Assembly (NCBI GenBank): GCA_001603955.1
Contig: LVAA01000035.1
Coordinates: 1 to 64,000, forward strand
Direction of reading: 5' to 3'
Origin: Syntrophobacterales bacterium Delta_02
GTDB taxonomy: Bacteria; Desulfobacterota; Syntrophorhabdia; Syntrophorhabdales; Syntrophorhabdaceae
Length of the DNA: 64,000 nucleotides
This document shows positions 20,057 to 30,060 of the stretch, piece after piece (the first letter of the stretch is position 1; every line of letters begins with the position of its first letter). Both the position numbers and the translations under genes were made by a program. The notes under the pieces are model-generated. The model saw only the letters and a list, made by a program, of their open reading frames with translations. It did no database searches and had not been told where the DNA came from.

Positions 20057-21811
20057 ATGGCAAGAGACGTATCGTTCAAGACTGGGAGGAAAACCCCTAC
20101 CCTTTTCAGACTCCTCAGAGACCGCTACCTGAAGGACGGTATCGATGAAGGTTACATTGCCTTCAAATGGGGAAATTGGGAAAAGAACCCCTCCAGCACG
20201 GTCTTCCGTGCGGTAAAGAACAACAGGGTCGTGGGATGGATCTTCTACGACAGGAAAACCAGCACCGTCGAGGAAATACTCGTGGATGGCACGTGGAAAG
20301 GCAAGGACCCCCGTCCGGCGATGCTCGACACTCTCATCGCCCGCGAAAGCCTGGTGGCGGCATCTCTCCTGAAAACGGACCAGGAAAAGTACAGGTTTCT
20401 TCTCGAGTACGGCTTCAGACCTACCCTTTTCTTCCGGCGCAACGGCTTCGATCTCATCAAAATGGAGCTGAGCACATCGGTGCTGATAAAGAAAACGGCC
20501 GCCGGCAAACCTTTTCACGCTTATAGAAAAAAGGAACGCGTGGCCGTCGAAAAGATACCTCCCACCCAGACATACGACGAGATCAAGAGGGGCCTCGGCA
20601 GCCTTATCGACAGACTCGGGGGGCTCAGGCGGTTCGTCAAGCCCGGCCAGACCGTCGCCATCAAGCCGAATGTCGTGAGCGACCACGGCTTAAAAGACGG
20701 AAAGCTCGTGGGCGGCGTCGTCACCGACATTCGTGTCGTCAAGGCCCTGACAGAGATGGTCCTCGGTCTCGCGTCGCATGTGTACATCACCGAAGGCTCT
20801 TCGATCAACCGCAGCGCAACCTCCAGGATGTTCAGCCATTATGGCTACGACGAGATCGTCGCCCTCGACCCCGGGAAGGTCAGTCTCGTAGACCTCAATA
20901 CGGACAGGTTCATCGAAAAGCATGTGCCGGGCTGCAAACGCATGTCATCCCGGAAGGTTCCCGCCACCCTGGAGATGGTCGACGTCATCATCAACGTGCC
21001 GGTCTTGAAGATCCATTTCGCCGCCATCTCCTCCCTGGCCATCAAGAGCCTCCAGGGAGCCGTGCCGCCGATAGAGAAATACATGTCCCATTTCTTCGGC
21101 CTCTGGCAGAGCCTCGTAAACATCCATCACCTCGTCAAGCCCAAACTGACCATCATCGACGGTCTCACGGGCCTCGAGGACTTCGGGCCTGTCTCGGGCA
21201 CCCCCATCAAGATGGATGTCCTCGTGGGCGGCACGAACCCCGTCGCCGTCGATGCCGTGGCCATGGAGATCATGGGAATCGATCCCCGGACATCGCCGCC
21301 CGTGTTCCTTGCGTGGATGCAGGGTCTGGGACCGCTCGAGAAGAACAAGATAAACGTCGTCGGCACCCCGGTTGAAGAGGTGGCAAAAAAGTTCGTGCAG
21401 CCCACCATCGATGTCAGCGGCGGCGCCTGGCTCAAGGTCCATGCCGACGAGGCATGTCCGGGCTGCAAGGGTTACCTGCACTTCGTCCTTTCCAAGCTGC
21501 GCAGGCCCGATCCCGCGGACCCCGGCCGGTCCCTCATCGACAGGCCTCTCGAGAAAAAGGCCAACATCTTCCTGGGCCCATCGACAACACAACCCGTCAG
21601 CCCCGATGAGACGAACGTCTTCATGGGTGTCTGCCAGCAGCACAACGCCGGCCTCGGTACACACATGCCCGGCTGCCCTCCCCACGCGGAGGTAATCACA
21701 AAGGCCGTTTACAGCCTTTTCCCCGACATAGAACCCCCTAAATACGCCGACGAAACGGAAGAAACAAAACTGGGAAAAATGCTGGAAGAAATACTACACA
21801 AAACCGCTTGA
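20057..21811 (+). CDS. DUF362 domain protein with N-terminal GNAT-like region
   Basis: DUF362 core VAIKPNVVSDHG..YITEGSSINRSATSRMF..INVPVLKIHFAAISSLAIKSLQG; extra ~170-aa N-terminal domain. Confidence 0.75.
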   Translation: MARDVSFKTGRKTPTLFRLLRDRYLKDGIDEGYIAFKWGNWEKNPSSTVFRAVKNNRVVGWIFYDRKTSTVEEILVDGTWKGKDPRPAMLDTLIARESLVAASLLKTDQEKYRFLLEYGFRPTLFFRRNGFDLIKMELSTSVLIKKTAAGKPFHAYRKKERVAVEKIPPTQTYDEIKRGLGSLIDRLGGLRRFVKPGQTVAIKPNVVSDHGLKDGKLVGGVVTDIRVVKALTEMVLGLASHVYITEGSSINRSATSRMFSHYGYDEIVALDPGKVSLVDLNTDRFIEKHVPGCKRMSSRKVPATLEMVDVIINVPVLKIHFAAISSLAIKSLQGAVPPIEKYMSHFFGLWQSLVNIHHLVKPKLTIIDGLTGLEDFGPVSGTPIKMDVLVGGTNPVAVDAVAMEIMGIDPRTSPPVFLAWMQGLGPLEKNKINVVGTPVEEVAKKFVQPTIDVSGGAWLKVHADEACPGCKGYLHFVLSKLRRPDPADPGRSLIDRPLEKKANIFLGPSTTQPVSPDETNVFMGVCQQHNAGLGTHMPGCPPHAEVITKAVYSLFPDIEPPKYADETEETKLGKMLEEILHKTA

Positions 21812-21902
21812 ACCGCTTGAGCCGTTTGAGCCGTTTGAGCGGAGAAAAGACTTCTTCTGAAACGTTCAAGCGGCTCAAGCGGCTCAAGCGGTTCTAACCG
21901 TC
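21800..21902. repeat. 9-bp word dyad element, family 1
   Basis: aaccgcttgaaccgcttgagccgtttgagccgtttgagcgg ... cgttcaagcggctcaagcggctcaagcggttc; includes the DUF362 stop TGA. Confidence 0.9.
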
Positions 21903-21904
21903 TC

Positions 21905-22642
21905 TCAGACTCCCCACCCTCCCGACACCTTTATTTCCGTGCCGGTTACATAGGATGCGTCGTCAGAGGCGAGAAAGGCGACCACGCGGGCCACTTCTTC
22001 CGGTTCGCCTATTCTGCCGAGGATGCTGTCCGCTATGATGGGATCCCTGTACTTCTCGGGCATTCTCATGATGGGCGGGGTCCGTATCATACCCGGCACA
22101 ACAGCATTAATGGTCACACCGTCCCTTCCCCCTTCCCGCGCCAGCGTCTTCGTCAAGCCCAGGACCCCGGCCTTGGCCGCCGCATAGGCCACCTCGCCCT
22201 TGGCGCCCATGAGCCCGTAAATGGAGCTCACGTTGACAACACGGCCCCACTTGTTGACGCGCATCTGCGGAAGGAGCAGTTTCGAAAGGAGAAAGGGCAC
22301 GCCGAGATGGATGGAGAGAACGGCATTGTAGTCGGTCTTGTCGATCTTCGCCGTGATGCCGGGCCTGTCAAACCCGGCGTTGTTAACGAGAATGTCTATC
22401 CTGTGGACCGCCAGAAGCTCCTCGACCATCTTCACGAGAGGCTGCGTGTGGGTAAGGTCGATGATCCGGAAGACAACATCGACGCCTTTCGCTTTCAGGT
22501 CGCGGGCAACGTGGGGAAGGGTCTTCCTGTTCTTGTCGAGGAGAATGAGACGTGCCCCCCGCTCTCCGAAAACCTCGGCGCATGCCTTGCCGATACCCTG
22601 CCCGGCCCCGGTGATCAATGCAGTTCTGTCTTTCAGGCTCAT
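21905..22642 (-). CDS. SDR family oxidoreductase (FabG-like)
   Basis: TALITGAGQGIGKACAEVFGERGA, NNAGFDRPG, YAAAKAGVLGLTKTLARE. Confidence 0.9.
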   Translation of the reverse strand: MSLKDRTALITGAGQGIGKACAEVFGERGARLILLDKNRKTLPHVARDLKAKGVDVVFRIIDLTHTQPLVKMVEELLAVHRIDILVNNAGFDRPGITAKIDKTDYNAVLSIHLGVPFLLSKLLLPQMRVNKWGRVVNVSSIYGLMGAKGEVAYAAAKAGVLGLTKTLAREGGRDGVTINAVVPGMIRTPPIMRMPEKYRDPIIADSILGRIGEPEEVARVVAFLASDDASYVTGTEIKVSGGWGV

Positions 22643-22801
22643 TTGCGCTCCTCGTGATATTGCAGAAATGTCTCACTGAAACGCCGTTATTTTACCGCAA
22701 CGCGGGAACAGGTTACAACAAAATGTCAAAAGACTTGATTTCTTCGCCGAGTTCCTTTATTTCCTATAGTACGGACTTGTCCGAGAAAGAAGGCAGGATA
22801 C

Positions 22802-23128
22802 ATGGAGTTATTCGTAGTGATGGATAGATCGATACTGGGCCGCGGCGTCTTCGCCGTCTTCTCCACCATCGAAAGAGCGCAGTCATTCAGCGATGTCCTG
22901 TACCGAAACACCCGTTTCCAGAGCGAGGTGAAGGCCTGCCCCATCATCGGAGGGTTGGGCGACCCGGACAGGGTCTACGCGGCTCATTTCTACGACGATT
23001 TCTACGACACCCATGTGTTCGACGGCATATACTCCGACAGCAACCTGGCATATGACGCTGTCGGCAGGAAAGGGCTCATCATACGATTCGTCATAGACTC
23101 CCCCGAAGACAAGGAAATCATCGCCTGA
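22802..23128 (+). CDS. hypothetical protein
   Basis: 108-aa ATG ORF. Confidence 0.6.
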   Translation: MELFVVMDRSILGRGVFAVFSTIERAQSFSDVLYRNTRFQSEVKACPIIGGLGDPDRVYAAHFYDDFYDTHVFDGIYSDSNLAYDAVGRKGLIIRFVIDSPEDKEIIA

Positions 23129-23226
23129 ACAAGGATCATCGCCCTGGCATCCATGTGACAATTATCATCGACTTTATTGAGGATACCATTTATGTTACTC
23201 TTAATGCAGAGGGAGACTGCTAGCCG

Positions 23227-25788
23227 ATGAAGGTGTCCGGGTTCTTTCCGAAGCGTTTCGGGTCCCGTCTTTTCATAATGACGATCATAGCAGGGTTCAT
23301 CCCCATCGCGATCTTCAGTATCCTCATCCACACCTTCTCGGGGCGGTTTGAATCGAGCGTCCGTCGCGCCGTCGAGGACGGATACACAGAGGAGTGGACC
23401 CAGAGTTCCATCCTCCTGACAAAGATCGGTGAAGCGTCGATACGCCAGAAGGCTTACGACATAGCGGCCCAGCTTAACCTCACTCTTCAGTCCCATCCCT
23501 ACATGACACTCGGCGATCTCAGGCGCGACGCGAAGTTCCGCAGCGTGGCCGTGCAGGGTATCGGGGAACACGGTTACACGGGTCTCCACGAAACAGATAC
23601 CGGCATCATCCGTTTTCACCGTGACCAGAAAGTCGAAAACACCGGCACACGGGCCTTTGAGAAGACACTTCCCGCATACTGGCGGATCATCGAGGCAGGA
23701 CGCAGCGGCGAACCATCCGGCGGTTATTTCGACTGGACAGAATCTGACGGCATTACCACCCAGAAATACATGTATGTCGTGCCCCTGTCCCAGCGCACTG
23801 CTGATGGCAAACGTCTCAGCGTGTTCGTGACCACCTATCTCGATGAGTTCACAAAACCCTTGAGAGAAGCCCACGCCATCCAGCAGAAGACGGCGAGAAA
23901 CGTTATCCATACAACATCGGACCTCCTCGGTTCTTTTCGGGACAACGGGCTTCTCTTCATGGGGATAGGCATCCTCCTCGTGTCTTTTGTTGCCCTCGCC
24001 ATCGGCATGTATTTCTCGCGGGGCATCTCCCGCCTGAGCGAGGCGACAAAGAGGGTCAACGAAGGGGATTTCAAGGTATCGGTGCAGCCCGTTCTCTCGG
24101 GAGAGATCAAGAACCTGATGGAAGATTTCAACCGCATGGTGGCCCGTCTCAATGAGACGACGGTCTCCAAGGAACTCCTCGAAGAGAGTGAAAAGAGGCT
24201 CCTCGAGGCGAACATCGACCTCAGGCGCGAGATAGCCGTCCGTTCACTTGCCGAAAAGGCCCTCGCGGCGGAGAAAGAGCGCCTTGCCGTCACGCTCCGG
24301 TCCATCGGGGACGGTGTCATCACCGTCGATACGGAGGCCAAGGTCATACTCATCAACAGGGCCGCCGAAACACTCACCGGTCACTCACAGAAAGAGGCCG
24401 AAGGCAGGCCGTTCACGGCGGTCTTTCCTGTCAGGCAGAACAACATGCACGTGGAAGGTGACGACCCCGTCAGAGCCCTCCTGAAGAGCACCGAGCCGGC
24501 CTCCCTCCCAACGCCATCAACGCTGATGGGACGTGATGGGACGGAACGGCTGGTCGCCACAACGGCATCGCTCATCCGCAGTGAAGATGCGACCGTCATC
24601 GGCGCCGTGATAGTGTTCCGTGACATCACCGAGCAGCAGAGGATGGAGGCTGAACTTCTCAAGGCGCGAAAGCTCGAGTCCATCGGCACCCTTGCCGGCG
24701 GCATCGCTCACGATTTCAACAACCTCCTCGCGGTTATCCTGGGGAACATATCCTTCGCCCGGATGCTCCTCGACGACAACCAGAAGGCCGTGAAGAGGCT
24801 GGATGAGGCGGAAAAGGCAACGATCAGGGGCAAGGACCTTTCCTACCGGCTTCTCACCTTCGCCCGGGGCGGCGCACCGGTGAAGAAACCAGCCGTACTC
24901 GACGACATTATCCGCGATGCCGCGGAACTCACGGCAAGCGGTTCCACTTCAAAGTGCATCTACGAGTTTCCCGACGATCTTTACCGGGCGCAGATCGATG
25001 AAGGACAGATCCGGCAGGTCATCCACAACCTGGTCATGAATGCCCGGGAATCCATGCCTGACGGGGGCACAATCAGGATAGCCGCCGAGAACGTGGACCT
25101 CGTTCATCCCGAAGGGCCTCTGGCTCCCGGCAGGTACATCCACCTGACCATTGAGGACTCGGGGTGCGGCATCTCCCCGGAGGACCTCGAACGCGTGTTC
25201 GACCCCTACTTCACGACCAAGGAAATGGGCAGCGAGAAGGGAATGGGCCTGGGCCTGGCGATCTGCTATTCCATAGTCAAGAATCACAACGGCTATATCT
25301 CCATCTCATCGGAACCCGGCGCGGGGACAACAGTGTCCGTGTATCTCGAGGCTTACGATTCCCACGTGGAATCATGGCCCGCCCTCACCGTGCCGCGCGA
25401 AGGGAAGGGAAGGAGGGTCCTCTACATGGATGACGAGGAGCAGGTCCGGGACCTGGCGGGACAGATACTCCAGCATCTGGGATATGACGTCGAATTCGCC
25501 CGGGACGGGGCCGAGGCGATAGAACTCTTCCGGAACGGGATTGACTCCGGCGCACCCTACGACCTTGTCGTGCTTGACCTTACCGTGCCCGGGGGGATGG
25601 GGGGCCGCGAGGCAATGGAGAACATCCTTGCCATCAACCCCATGGTCAAGGCCGTTGTGTCCAGCGGGTACGTGAATGACGCAATCGTGCGCGACTACAG
25701 GAAGTATGGTTTTTCCGGGGTGGTCGCCAAGCCTTACTCGATCGAACAGTTCAGGAGGGTCATTGAGAGCGTGTTCAACGGGGCCTGA
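23227..25788 (+). CDS. hybrid sensor histidine kinase (TM/sensor, HAMP, PAS, HisKA, HATPase, receiver)
   Basis: PAS GDGVITVDTEAKVILINRAAE, H-box GTLAGGIAHDFNNLLAVILGN, G-box GMGLGLAICYSIVKNHNG, receiver VLYMDDEEQVRDL..LVVLDLTVPGGMGG. Confidence 0.92.
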   Translation: MKVSGFFPKRFGSRLFIMTIIAGFIPIAIFSILIHTFSGRFESSVRRAVEDGYTEEWTQSSILLTKIGEASIRQKAYDIAAQLNLTLQSHPYMTLGDLRRDAKFRSVAVQGIGEHGYTGLHETDTGIIRFHRDQKVENTGTRAFEKTLPAYWRIIEAGRSGEPSGGYFDWTESDGITTQKYMYVVPLSQRTADGKRLSVFVTTYLDEFTKPLREAHAIQQKTARNVIHTTSDLLGSFRDNGLLFMGIGILLVSFVALAIGMYFSRGISRLSEATKRVNEGDFKVSVQPVLSGEIKNLMEDFNRMVARLNETTVSKELLEESEKRLLEANIDLRREIAVRSLAEKALAAEKERLAVTLRSIGDGVITVDTEAKVILINRAAETLTGHSQKEAEGRPFTAVFPVRQNNMHVEGDDPVRALLKSTEPASLPTPSTLMGRDGTERLVATTASLIRSEDATVIGAVIVFRDITEQQRMEAELLKARKLESIGTLAGGIAHDFNNLLAVILGNISFARMLLDDNQKAVKRLDEAEKATIRGKDLSYRLLTFARGGAPVKKPAVLDDIIRDAAELTASGSTSKCIYEFPDDLYRAQIDEGQIRQVIHNLVMNARESMPDGGTIRIAAENVDLVHPEGPLAPGRYIHLTIEDSGCGISPEDLERVFDPYFTTKEMGSEKGMGLGLAICYSIVKNHNGYISISSEPGAGTTVSVYLEAYDSHVESWPALTVPREGKGRRVLYMDDEEQVRDLAGQILQHLGYDVEFARDGAEAIELFRNGIDSGAPYDLVVLDLTVPGGMGGREAMENILAINPMVKAVVSSGYVNDAIVRDYRKYGFSGVVAKPYSIEQFRRVIESVFNGA

Positions 25789-25797
25789 CAAAGACCG

Positions 25798-25826
25798 TTG
25801 AATTCCCGCCGAAACTGCCATATAAT
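25798..25826 (+). promoter_or_regulatory. sigma70-like promoter for riboswitch/P-type ATPase transcript
   Basis: TTGAAT (25798) - 17 bp - TATAAT (25821). Confidence 0.6.
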
Positions 25827-25837
25827 GATCGGACACT

Positions 25838-25936
25838 GAAGGGGAGTAGCTATACGGGACAGGGTCAACAACACGGAGCGGCGCTCCTGGCCTTGTCGTC
25901 GGTCACGATGGATGCGGCCGACCCTGCGAGACCTTC
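25838..25936 (+). ncRNA. yybP-ykoY-like (Mn2+) riboswitch
   Basis: GAAGGGGAGTAGC at the 5' side and CCTGCGAGACCTTC at the 3' side match the conserved ends of the yybP-ykoY motif; sits in the long leader of a cation P-type ATPase. Confidence 0.75.
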
Positions 25937-25950
25937 GGCATGGAGATCTT

Positions 25951-25975
25951 CTTCACGCTGAAGCGTCTTTTTTTT
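25951..25975 (+). terminator. putative intrinsic terminator/expression platform of the riboswitch
   Basis: CTTCA-CGC-TGAAG short hairpin followed by cgtc and T8. Confidence 0.45.
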
Positions 25976-26279
25976 GTGTCAGTCTTCGGGGAAAAAGGTG
26001 TCCTGGAGGCCCCATGGCATCGAGCGATCTGTCTGAAGATCTTTTTGAAGGAACCCGCACCGGGCTCCGGACCTTGCAGTCCCCGTGGAAACAGGGTGCC
26101 ACAATACTTCACGAGTTGACGCGATAGGCCATCGAAGGGGGACAGCCTCATCGGCGCCATCGTCGGCACGTCGGCCTCGAACCGACCGGTATGCCGGCTG
26201 GAGATACCAACAAGCGCAATCTTTGCCGGAGCGGCCGACCGACACCACGGCCAGCCGTATCAGGGAAAAGGAGAGAACG

Positions 26280-28919
26280 GTGGAAAATGTTTGCTATCAC
26301 AGGGAAGCGGTGGAATCCCTCTGTGAGCACCTGAGGAGCCAGACCACGGGTCTCGGCAGCGACGAGGCTGAAAAAAGGCTCCATCAATACGGACCCAACG
26401 AACTGAAGGCCAAAAAGAGGAGAACACCCGTCATGATGCTCCTTGATCAATTCAAGGACTTCATGATCCTCATCCTTCTCGCCGCAGCCGTCGTGTCCGG
26501 TGTCGTTGGGGAACTGACGGACACTCTCATCATCATGGCCATAGTCATTGCCAACGCGGTCATCGGTTTCGTCCAGGAGTACAGGGCCGAAAAGGCCATC
26601 GAGGCATTAAAGCAGATGGCCGCGCCCATGGCTACCGTTCTCAGGGACGGCAGTGTCCGGTCTCTAGCCTCGCGGGACATCGTCCCGGGGGATGTCGTTT
26701 TCCTCGAGGCGGGCGCCATTGTCCCCGCGGACATGCGTCTTATCGAAAGCGCCCGGATGCTCGTCGACGAGGCCGCACTCACAGGCGAATCCGTCCCCGT
26801 GGAGAAATCCGTCGCGGAACTCCGCGACGCGGATATCTGCATCGGCGACAGGGTGAACATGGCCTACAAGGGGACCATCGTCACCTATGGCAGAGGAACC
26901 GGCCTCGTCATCGGCACCGGCATGGAGACGGAACTGGGAAAGATCGCCTCCATGCTCCAGGACGAAGAGGAGGTCAGGACCCCCCTTCAGAAACGGTTGA
27001 CGGTCTTCGGCAAGAATCTCGCCACAGCCATCCTCATTATATGCGCCGTAGTCTTCCTTATCGGCCTTCTCCGGGGAGAGAAACCCCTCCTCATGCTCCT
27101 CACGGCCATCTCCCTTGCCGTTGCGGCAATACCCGAGGCGCTGCCCGCGGTCATCACCATATCTTTGGCCCTCGGTGCGAAGAAGATGGTGAAAAAGAAC
27201 GCGCTCATCAGGAAACTTCCCGCAGTGGAGACACTCGGATCCGTCACATACATCTGTTCAGACAAAACGGGAACGCTCACATACAACCGCATGGCCGTCG
27301 AGGAACTCTACGCCGGGGGAGATATCATCAAGAACATCGGGGAAGGAGCCCGAGGGCTCAAAGAGCTCATGACGGGTGTGGCCCTCAATAACGACTCCCG
27401 GGAAGGCAGTGACGGCACTTTCATCGGAGACCCCACGGAAATCGCGCTCTACACCGTCGCCCGCGATAATGGGTACCAAAGGGAAAAGCTAGAAACGGAG
27501 CTCCCCCGCGTCGGCGAGCTTCCCTTCGATTCCGATCGCAAGTGCATGACCACCATCCACAGCCTGGCGACCGGAGGTTTCGTGTCCTACACCAAAGGCG
27601 CCCCCGACGTTCTCATCGACCGGGCCCGGAGTATGTGGGTAGATGGTTTACAGGTACCCATGGACAAACAGGCGATCCTTGAGGCGAACGAAGACATGGC
27701 GCAGAGAGGCCTCCGGGTCCTGTGCATCGCCATGAGGACCTGGGAGACGCTCCCGGGAGAACGTTCCGTCGACACGATGGAGAATGACCTGACCATACTC
27801 GGCCTTGTCGGAATGATGGACCCTCCCCGCGATGAGGCGAAGAAAGCAGTCGATCTCTGCAGAATGGCGGGGATCAAACCCGTCATGATCACCGGGGACC
27901 ATCCCGTCACGGCCGCCGCCATCGCGAAGCGGATCGGCATCCTCGATGAGACAAGTAACGGTGTCATGACGGGAAAGGAACTTGCCGCGCTCAGCGATGA
28001 GGTCTTTGCATCGAAGGTCGAACATATAGAGGCCTACGCCCGGGTCGCCCCCGAGCAGAAGCTGAAGATCGTCAAGGCACTGCAAAAAAAACACCAGTTC
28101 GTGGCAATGACGGGCGACGGCGTCAACGACGCCCCCGCCCTCAAACGGGCCGACATCGGCGTTGCCATGGGCATAACGGGCACGGACGTCTCCAAGGAGG
28201 CAGCCCACATGATCCTCCTTGACGACAACTTCTCGACCATCGTACGGGCAGTGGGGGAAGGAAGGAAGATCTACGACAACATCCGCAAGTTCATAAGATA
28301 CCTCCTCGCCACGAACACCGGGGAGATCATGACGATATTCTTCGCTCAGATCCTGGGTTTTCCCATCCCCCTCCTGCCGATACACATCCTCTGGGTCAAC
28401 CTTATCACCGACAGTCTCCCTGCCCTCGCCCTTTCGGTCGAACCGGCGGAGGACGACGTCATGCAACGCCCGCCGAGAGACCCCCGGGAAAGCATCTTTG
28501 CCGATGGCCTCGGCATCCACGTTATCTGGGTGGGAACCCTCATGGCCTTTCTCGTGCTCTCCGTGCAGTATGTTTCCATGACGTTCTGCAATGGGGAATG
28601 GCAAACGATGGTCTTTACGGTGCTGTGCTTCACTCAGTTCGCGCACGCCCTGGCAATCCGGTCCGACAAAAAATCGCTCTTCAGACAGGGCCTCATGTCC
28701 AACAAGGTCCTTCTCGGAGCTGTCGTCCTGTCCATAATGATGCAACTCGCCGTCATCTACGTGGGACCGCTCAACACCATCTTCAGAACACAGCCCCTGA
28801 CCCTCGGGGAGTTGGCGGCCTGCGTGGGGATCTCGTCGATCATCTTCTTCGGTGTCGAAACGGAAAAGCTCATCCGCCGCGTCAGGGCGCGCCGCGCTTC
28901 CGGAAACCCACGGGGTTGA
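26280..28919 (+). CDS. cation-translocating P-type ATPase (PMCA/Ca2+-type family)
   Basis: GTG start; ICSDKTGTLTYNRM, TGES, VAMTGDGVNDAPALKRADIGVAMG. Confidence 0.9.
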   Translation: MENVCYHREAVESLCEHLRSQTTGLGSDEAEKRLHQYGPNELKAKKRRTPVMMLLDQFKDFMILILLAAAVVSGVVGELTDTLIIMAIVIANAVIGFVQEYRAEKAIEALKQMAAPMATVLRDGSVRSLASRDIVPGDVVFLEAGAIVPADMRLIESARMLVDEAALTGESVPVEKSVAELRDADICIGDRVNMAYKGTIVTYGRGTGLVIGTGMETELGKIASMLQDEEEVRTPLQKRLTVFGKNLATAILIICAVVFLIGLLRGEKPLLMLLTAISLAVAAIPEALPAVITISLALGAKKMVKKNALIRKLPAVETLGSVTYICSDKTGTLTYNRMAVEELYAGGDIIKNIGEGARGLKELMTGVALNNDSREGSDGTFIGDPTEIALYTVARDNGYQREKLETELPRVGELPFDSDRKCMTTIHSLATGGFVSYTKGAPDVLIDRARSMWVDGLQVPMDKQAILEANEDMAQRGLRVLCIAMRTWETLPGERSVDTMENDLTILGLVGMMDPPRDEAKKAVDLCRMAGIKPVMITGDHPVTAAAIAKRIGILDETSNGVMTGKELAALSDEVFASKVEHIEAYARVAPEQKLKIVKALQKKHQFVAMTGDGVNDAPALKRADIGVAMGITGTDVSKEAAHMILLDDNFSTIVRAVGEGRKIYDNIRKFIRYLLATNTGEIMTIFFAQILGFPIPLLPIHILWVNLITDSLPALALSVEPAEDDVMQRPPRDPRESIFADGLGIHVIWVGTLMAFLVLSVQYVSMTFCNGEWQTMVFTVLCFTQFAHALAIRSDKKSLFRQGLMSNKVLLGAVVLSIMMQLAVIYVGPLNTIFRTQPLTLGELAACVGISSIIFFGVETEKLIRRVRARRASGNPRG

Positions 28920-28944
28920 TTTTGACGTTGATGCCCTTTATAAT
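28916..28944 (+). promoter_or_regulatory. sigma70-like promoter upstream of cyclase-like gene
   Basis: TTGATT - 17 bp - TATAAT; -10 ends 12 bp before ATG at 28957. Confidence 0.5.
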
Positions 28945-28956
28945 GTGGACCGGGCC

Positions 28957-29946
28957 ATGACAACGGAAAGATCCAGGGCAAACAACGCCTATGTCGCTTA
29001 TTTCGACGTGCTGGGGTTCACGTCCCGGTTCCTGTCGGGCGACCTGAGGAACCGCTATGAGAAACTCATCGCCGCCATCGACGGACGGGGCGACAAGGAC
29101 GTAACTTATTTCCTTTTCTCCGACAGCATCGTGGTCATCTCGAGGTTCTTCGCAAAGGTTAGGGAAACGGCCCGCTCCATTTATACCTGGGGCATCCTGA
29201 ACGACTTCTGGCTCCGGGGCGGCATCGCCCATGGCGGCCTGACACCGCTCGACTTCTCCACTTTCGTCAGCGGCAACAGGGTCATCCTTCCCTTCCTCGG
29301 CGAGGGGTACCTCAAGGCCTACAAGCTGGAATCGACATTGAACATCTCGGGCATCGCGCTCGACGGCGTCTTCTTCGAGCCCGGGAAGGAATGCGCGGCC
29401 CTGAAGAGACGGGTCGATTTCATCGAATACGAAGAATACCTGCCCAAGCGCGGATACGAGGACTCGAAGCTCCTCCTCCTTCCCGAGGAAGGATCCCTCA
29501 GGCAGATCGTGGACACGATGTATTTCGAAGAAATGCTCAAGTCACACGTCAATGACATCGACAAATATATCAACACCTTCATCTTCTTCATCGAAACGCT
29601 GCTGAGGACGGCCGACCACCCGACGGTCCTCAAATTCCTCGACAATCTTCTCAAGGAACTTGAACTCCATGGCGGGCACGTGCTCATCCCGAGCAAGGTC
29701 ATCATCATCTTCGTCGCCGTCATCGAAGGCCTCATCCGGCGTTTCAGGTCAGGCACCTTCGATGACGTCCCCGGAAATCCCCGTGAGACCCTTGAAACAT
29801 ACGTGGGCAACATCCTCGGCACCCTCAAGACCCAGGGCTACCTTCCCACCTTCGTGGACTACGTCCTGGAATACGACAAGAAACGGCACACAACGGTCTA
29901 CAAGGACATCAACAGGCTCCGCGCAGACTGGTCGGGATTCCACTAG
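28957..29946 (+). CDS. nucleotidyl-cyclase-fold-like hypothetical protein
   Basis: AYVAYFDVLGFTSRFLSG ... YFLFSDSIVVISRF ... RGGIAHG resembles class III cyclase-fold Asp pair (FDxxGF, SDS). Confidence 0.55.
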   Translation: MTTERSRANNAYVAYFDVLGFTSRFLSGDLRNRYEKLIAAIDGRGDKDVTYFLFSDSIVVISRFFAKVRETARSIYTWGILNDFWLRGGIAHGGLTPLDFSTFVSGNRVILPFLGEGYLKAYKLESTLNISGIALDGVFFEPGKECAALKRRVDFIEYEEYLPKRGYEDSKLLLLPEEGSLRQIVDTMYFEEMLKSHVNDIDKYINTFIFFIETLLRTADHPTVLKFLDNLLKELELHGGHVLIPSKVIIIFVAVIEGLIRRFRSGTFDDVPGNPRETLETYVGNILGTLKTQGYLPTFVDYVLEYDKKRHTTVYKDINRLRADWSGFH

Positions 29947-29949
29947 AAA

Positions 29950-30060
29950 AAATGGTTGCAGCCGCTTGAGCTGCTTGAACAGCTTGAACGGGAAGAAGCA
30001 ACCGTGCAGAGCAGGAACGTTCAAGCGGCTCGAGCGGTTCAAGCGGTTCAAGCAGTCTTT
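29950..30060. repeat. 9-bp word dyad element, family 1
   Basis: ggttgcagccgcttgagctgcttgaacagcttgaacg ... cgttcaagcggctcgagcggttcaagcggttcaagc; fills the convergent gap. Confidence 0.9.
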
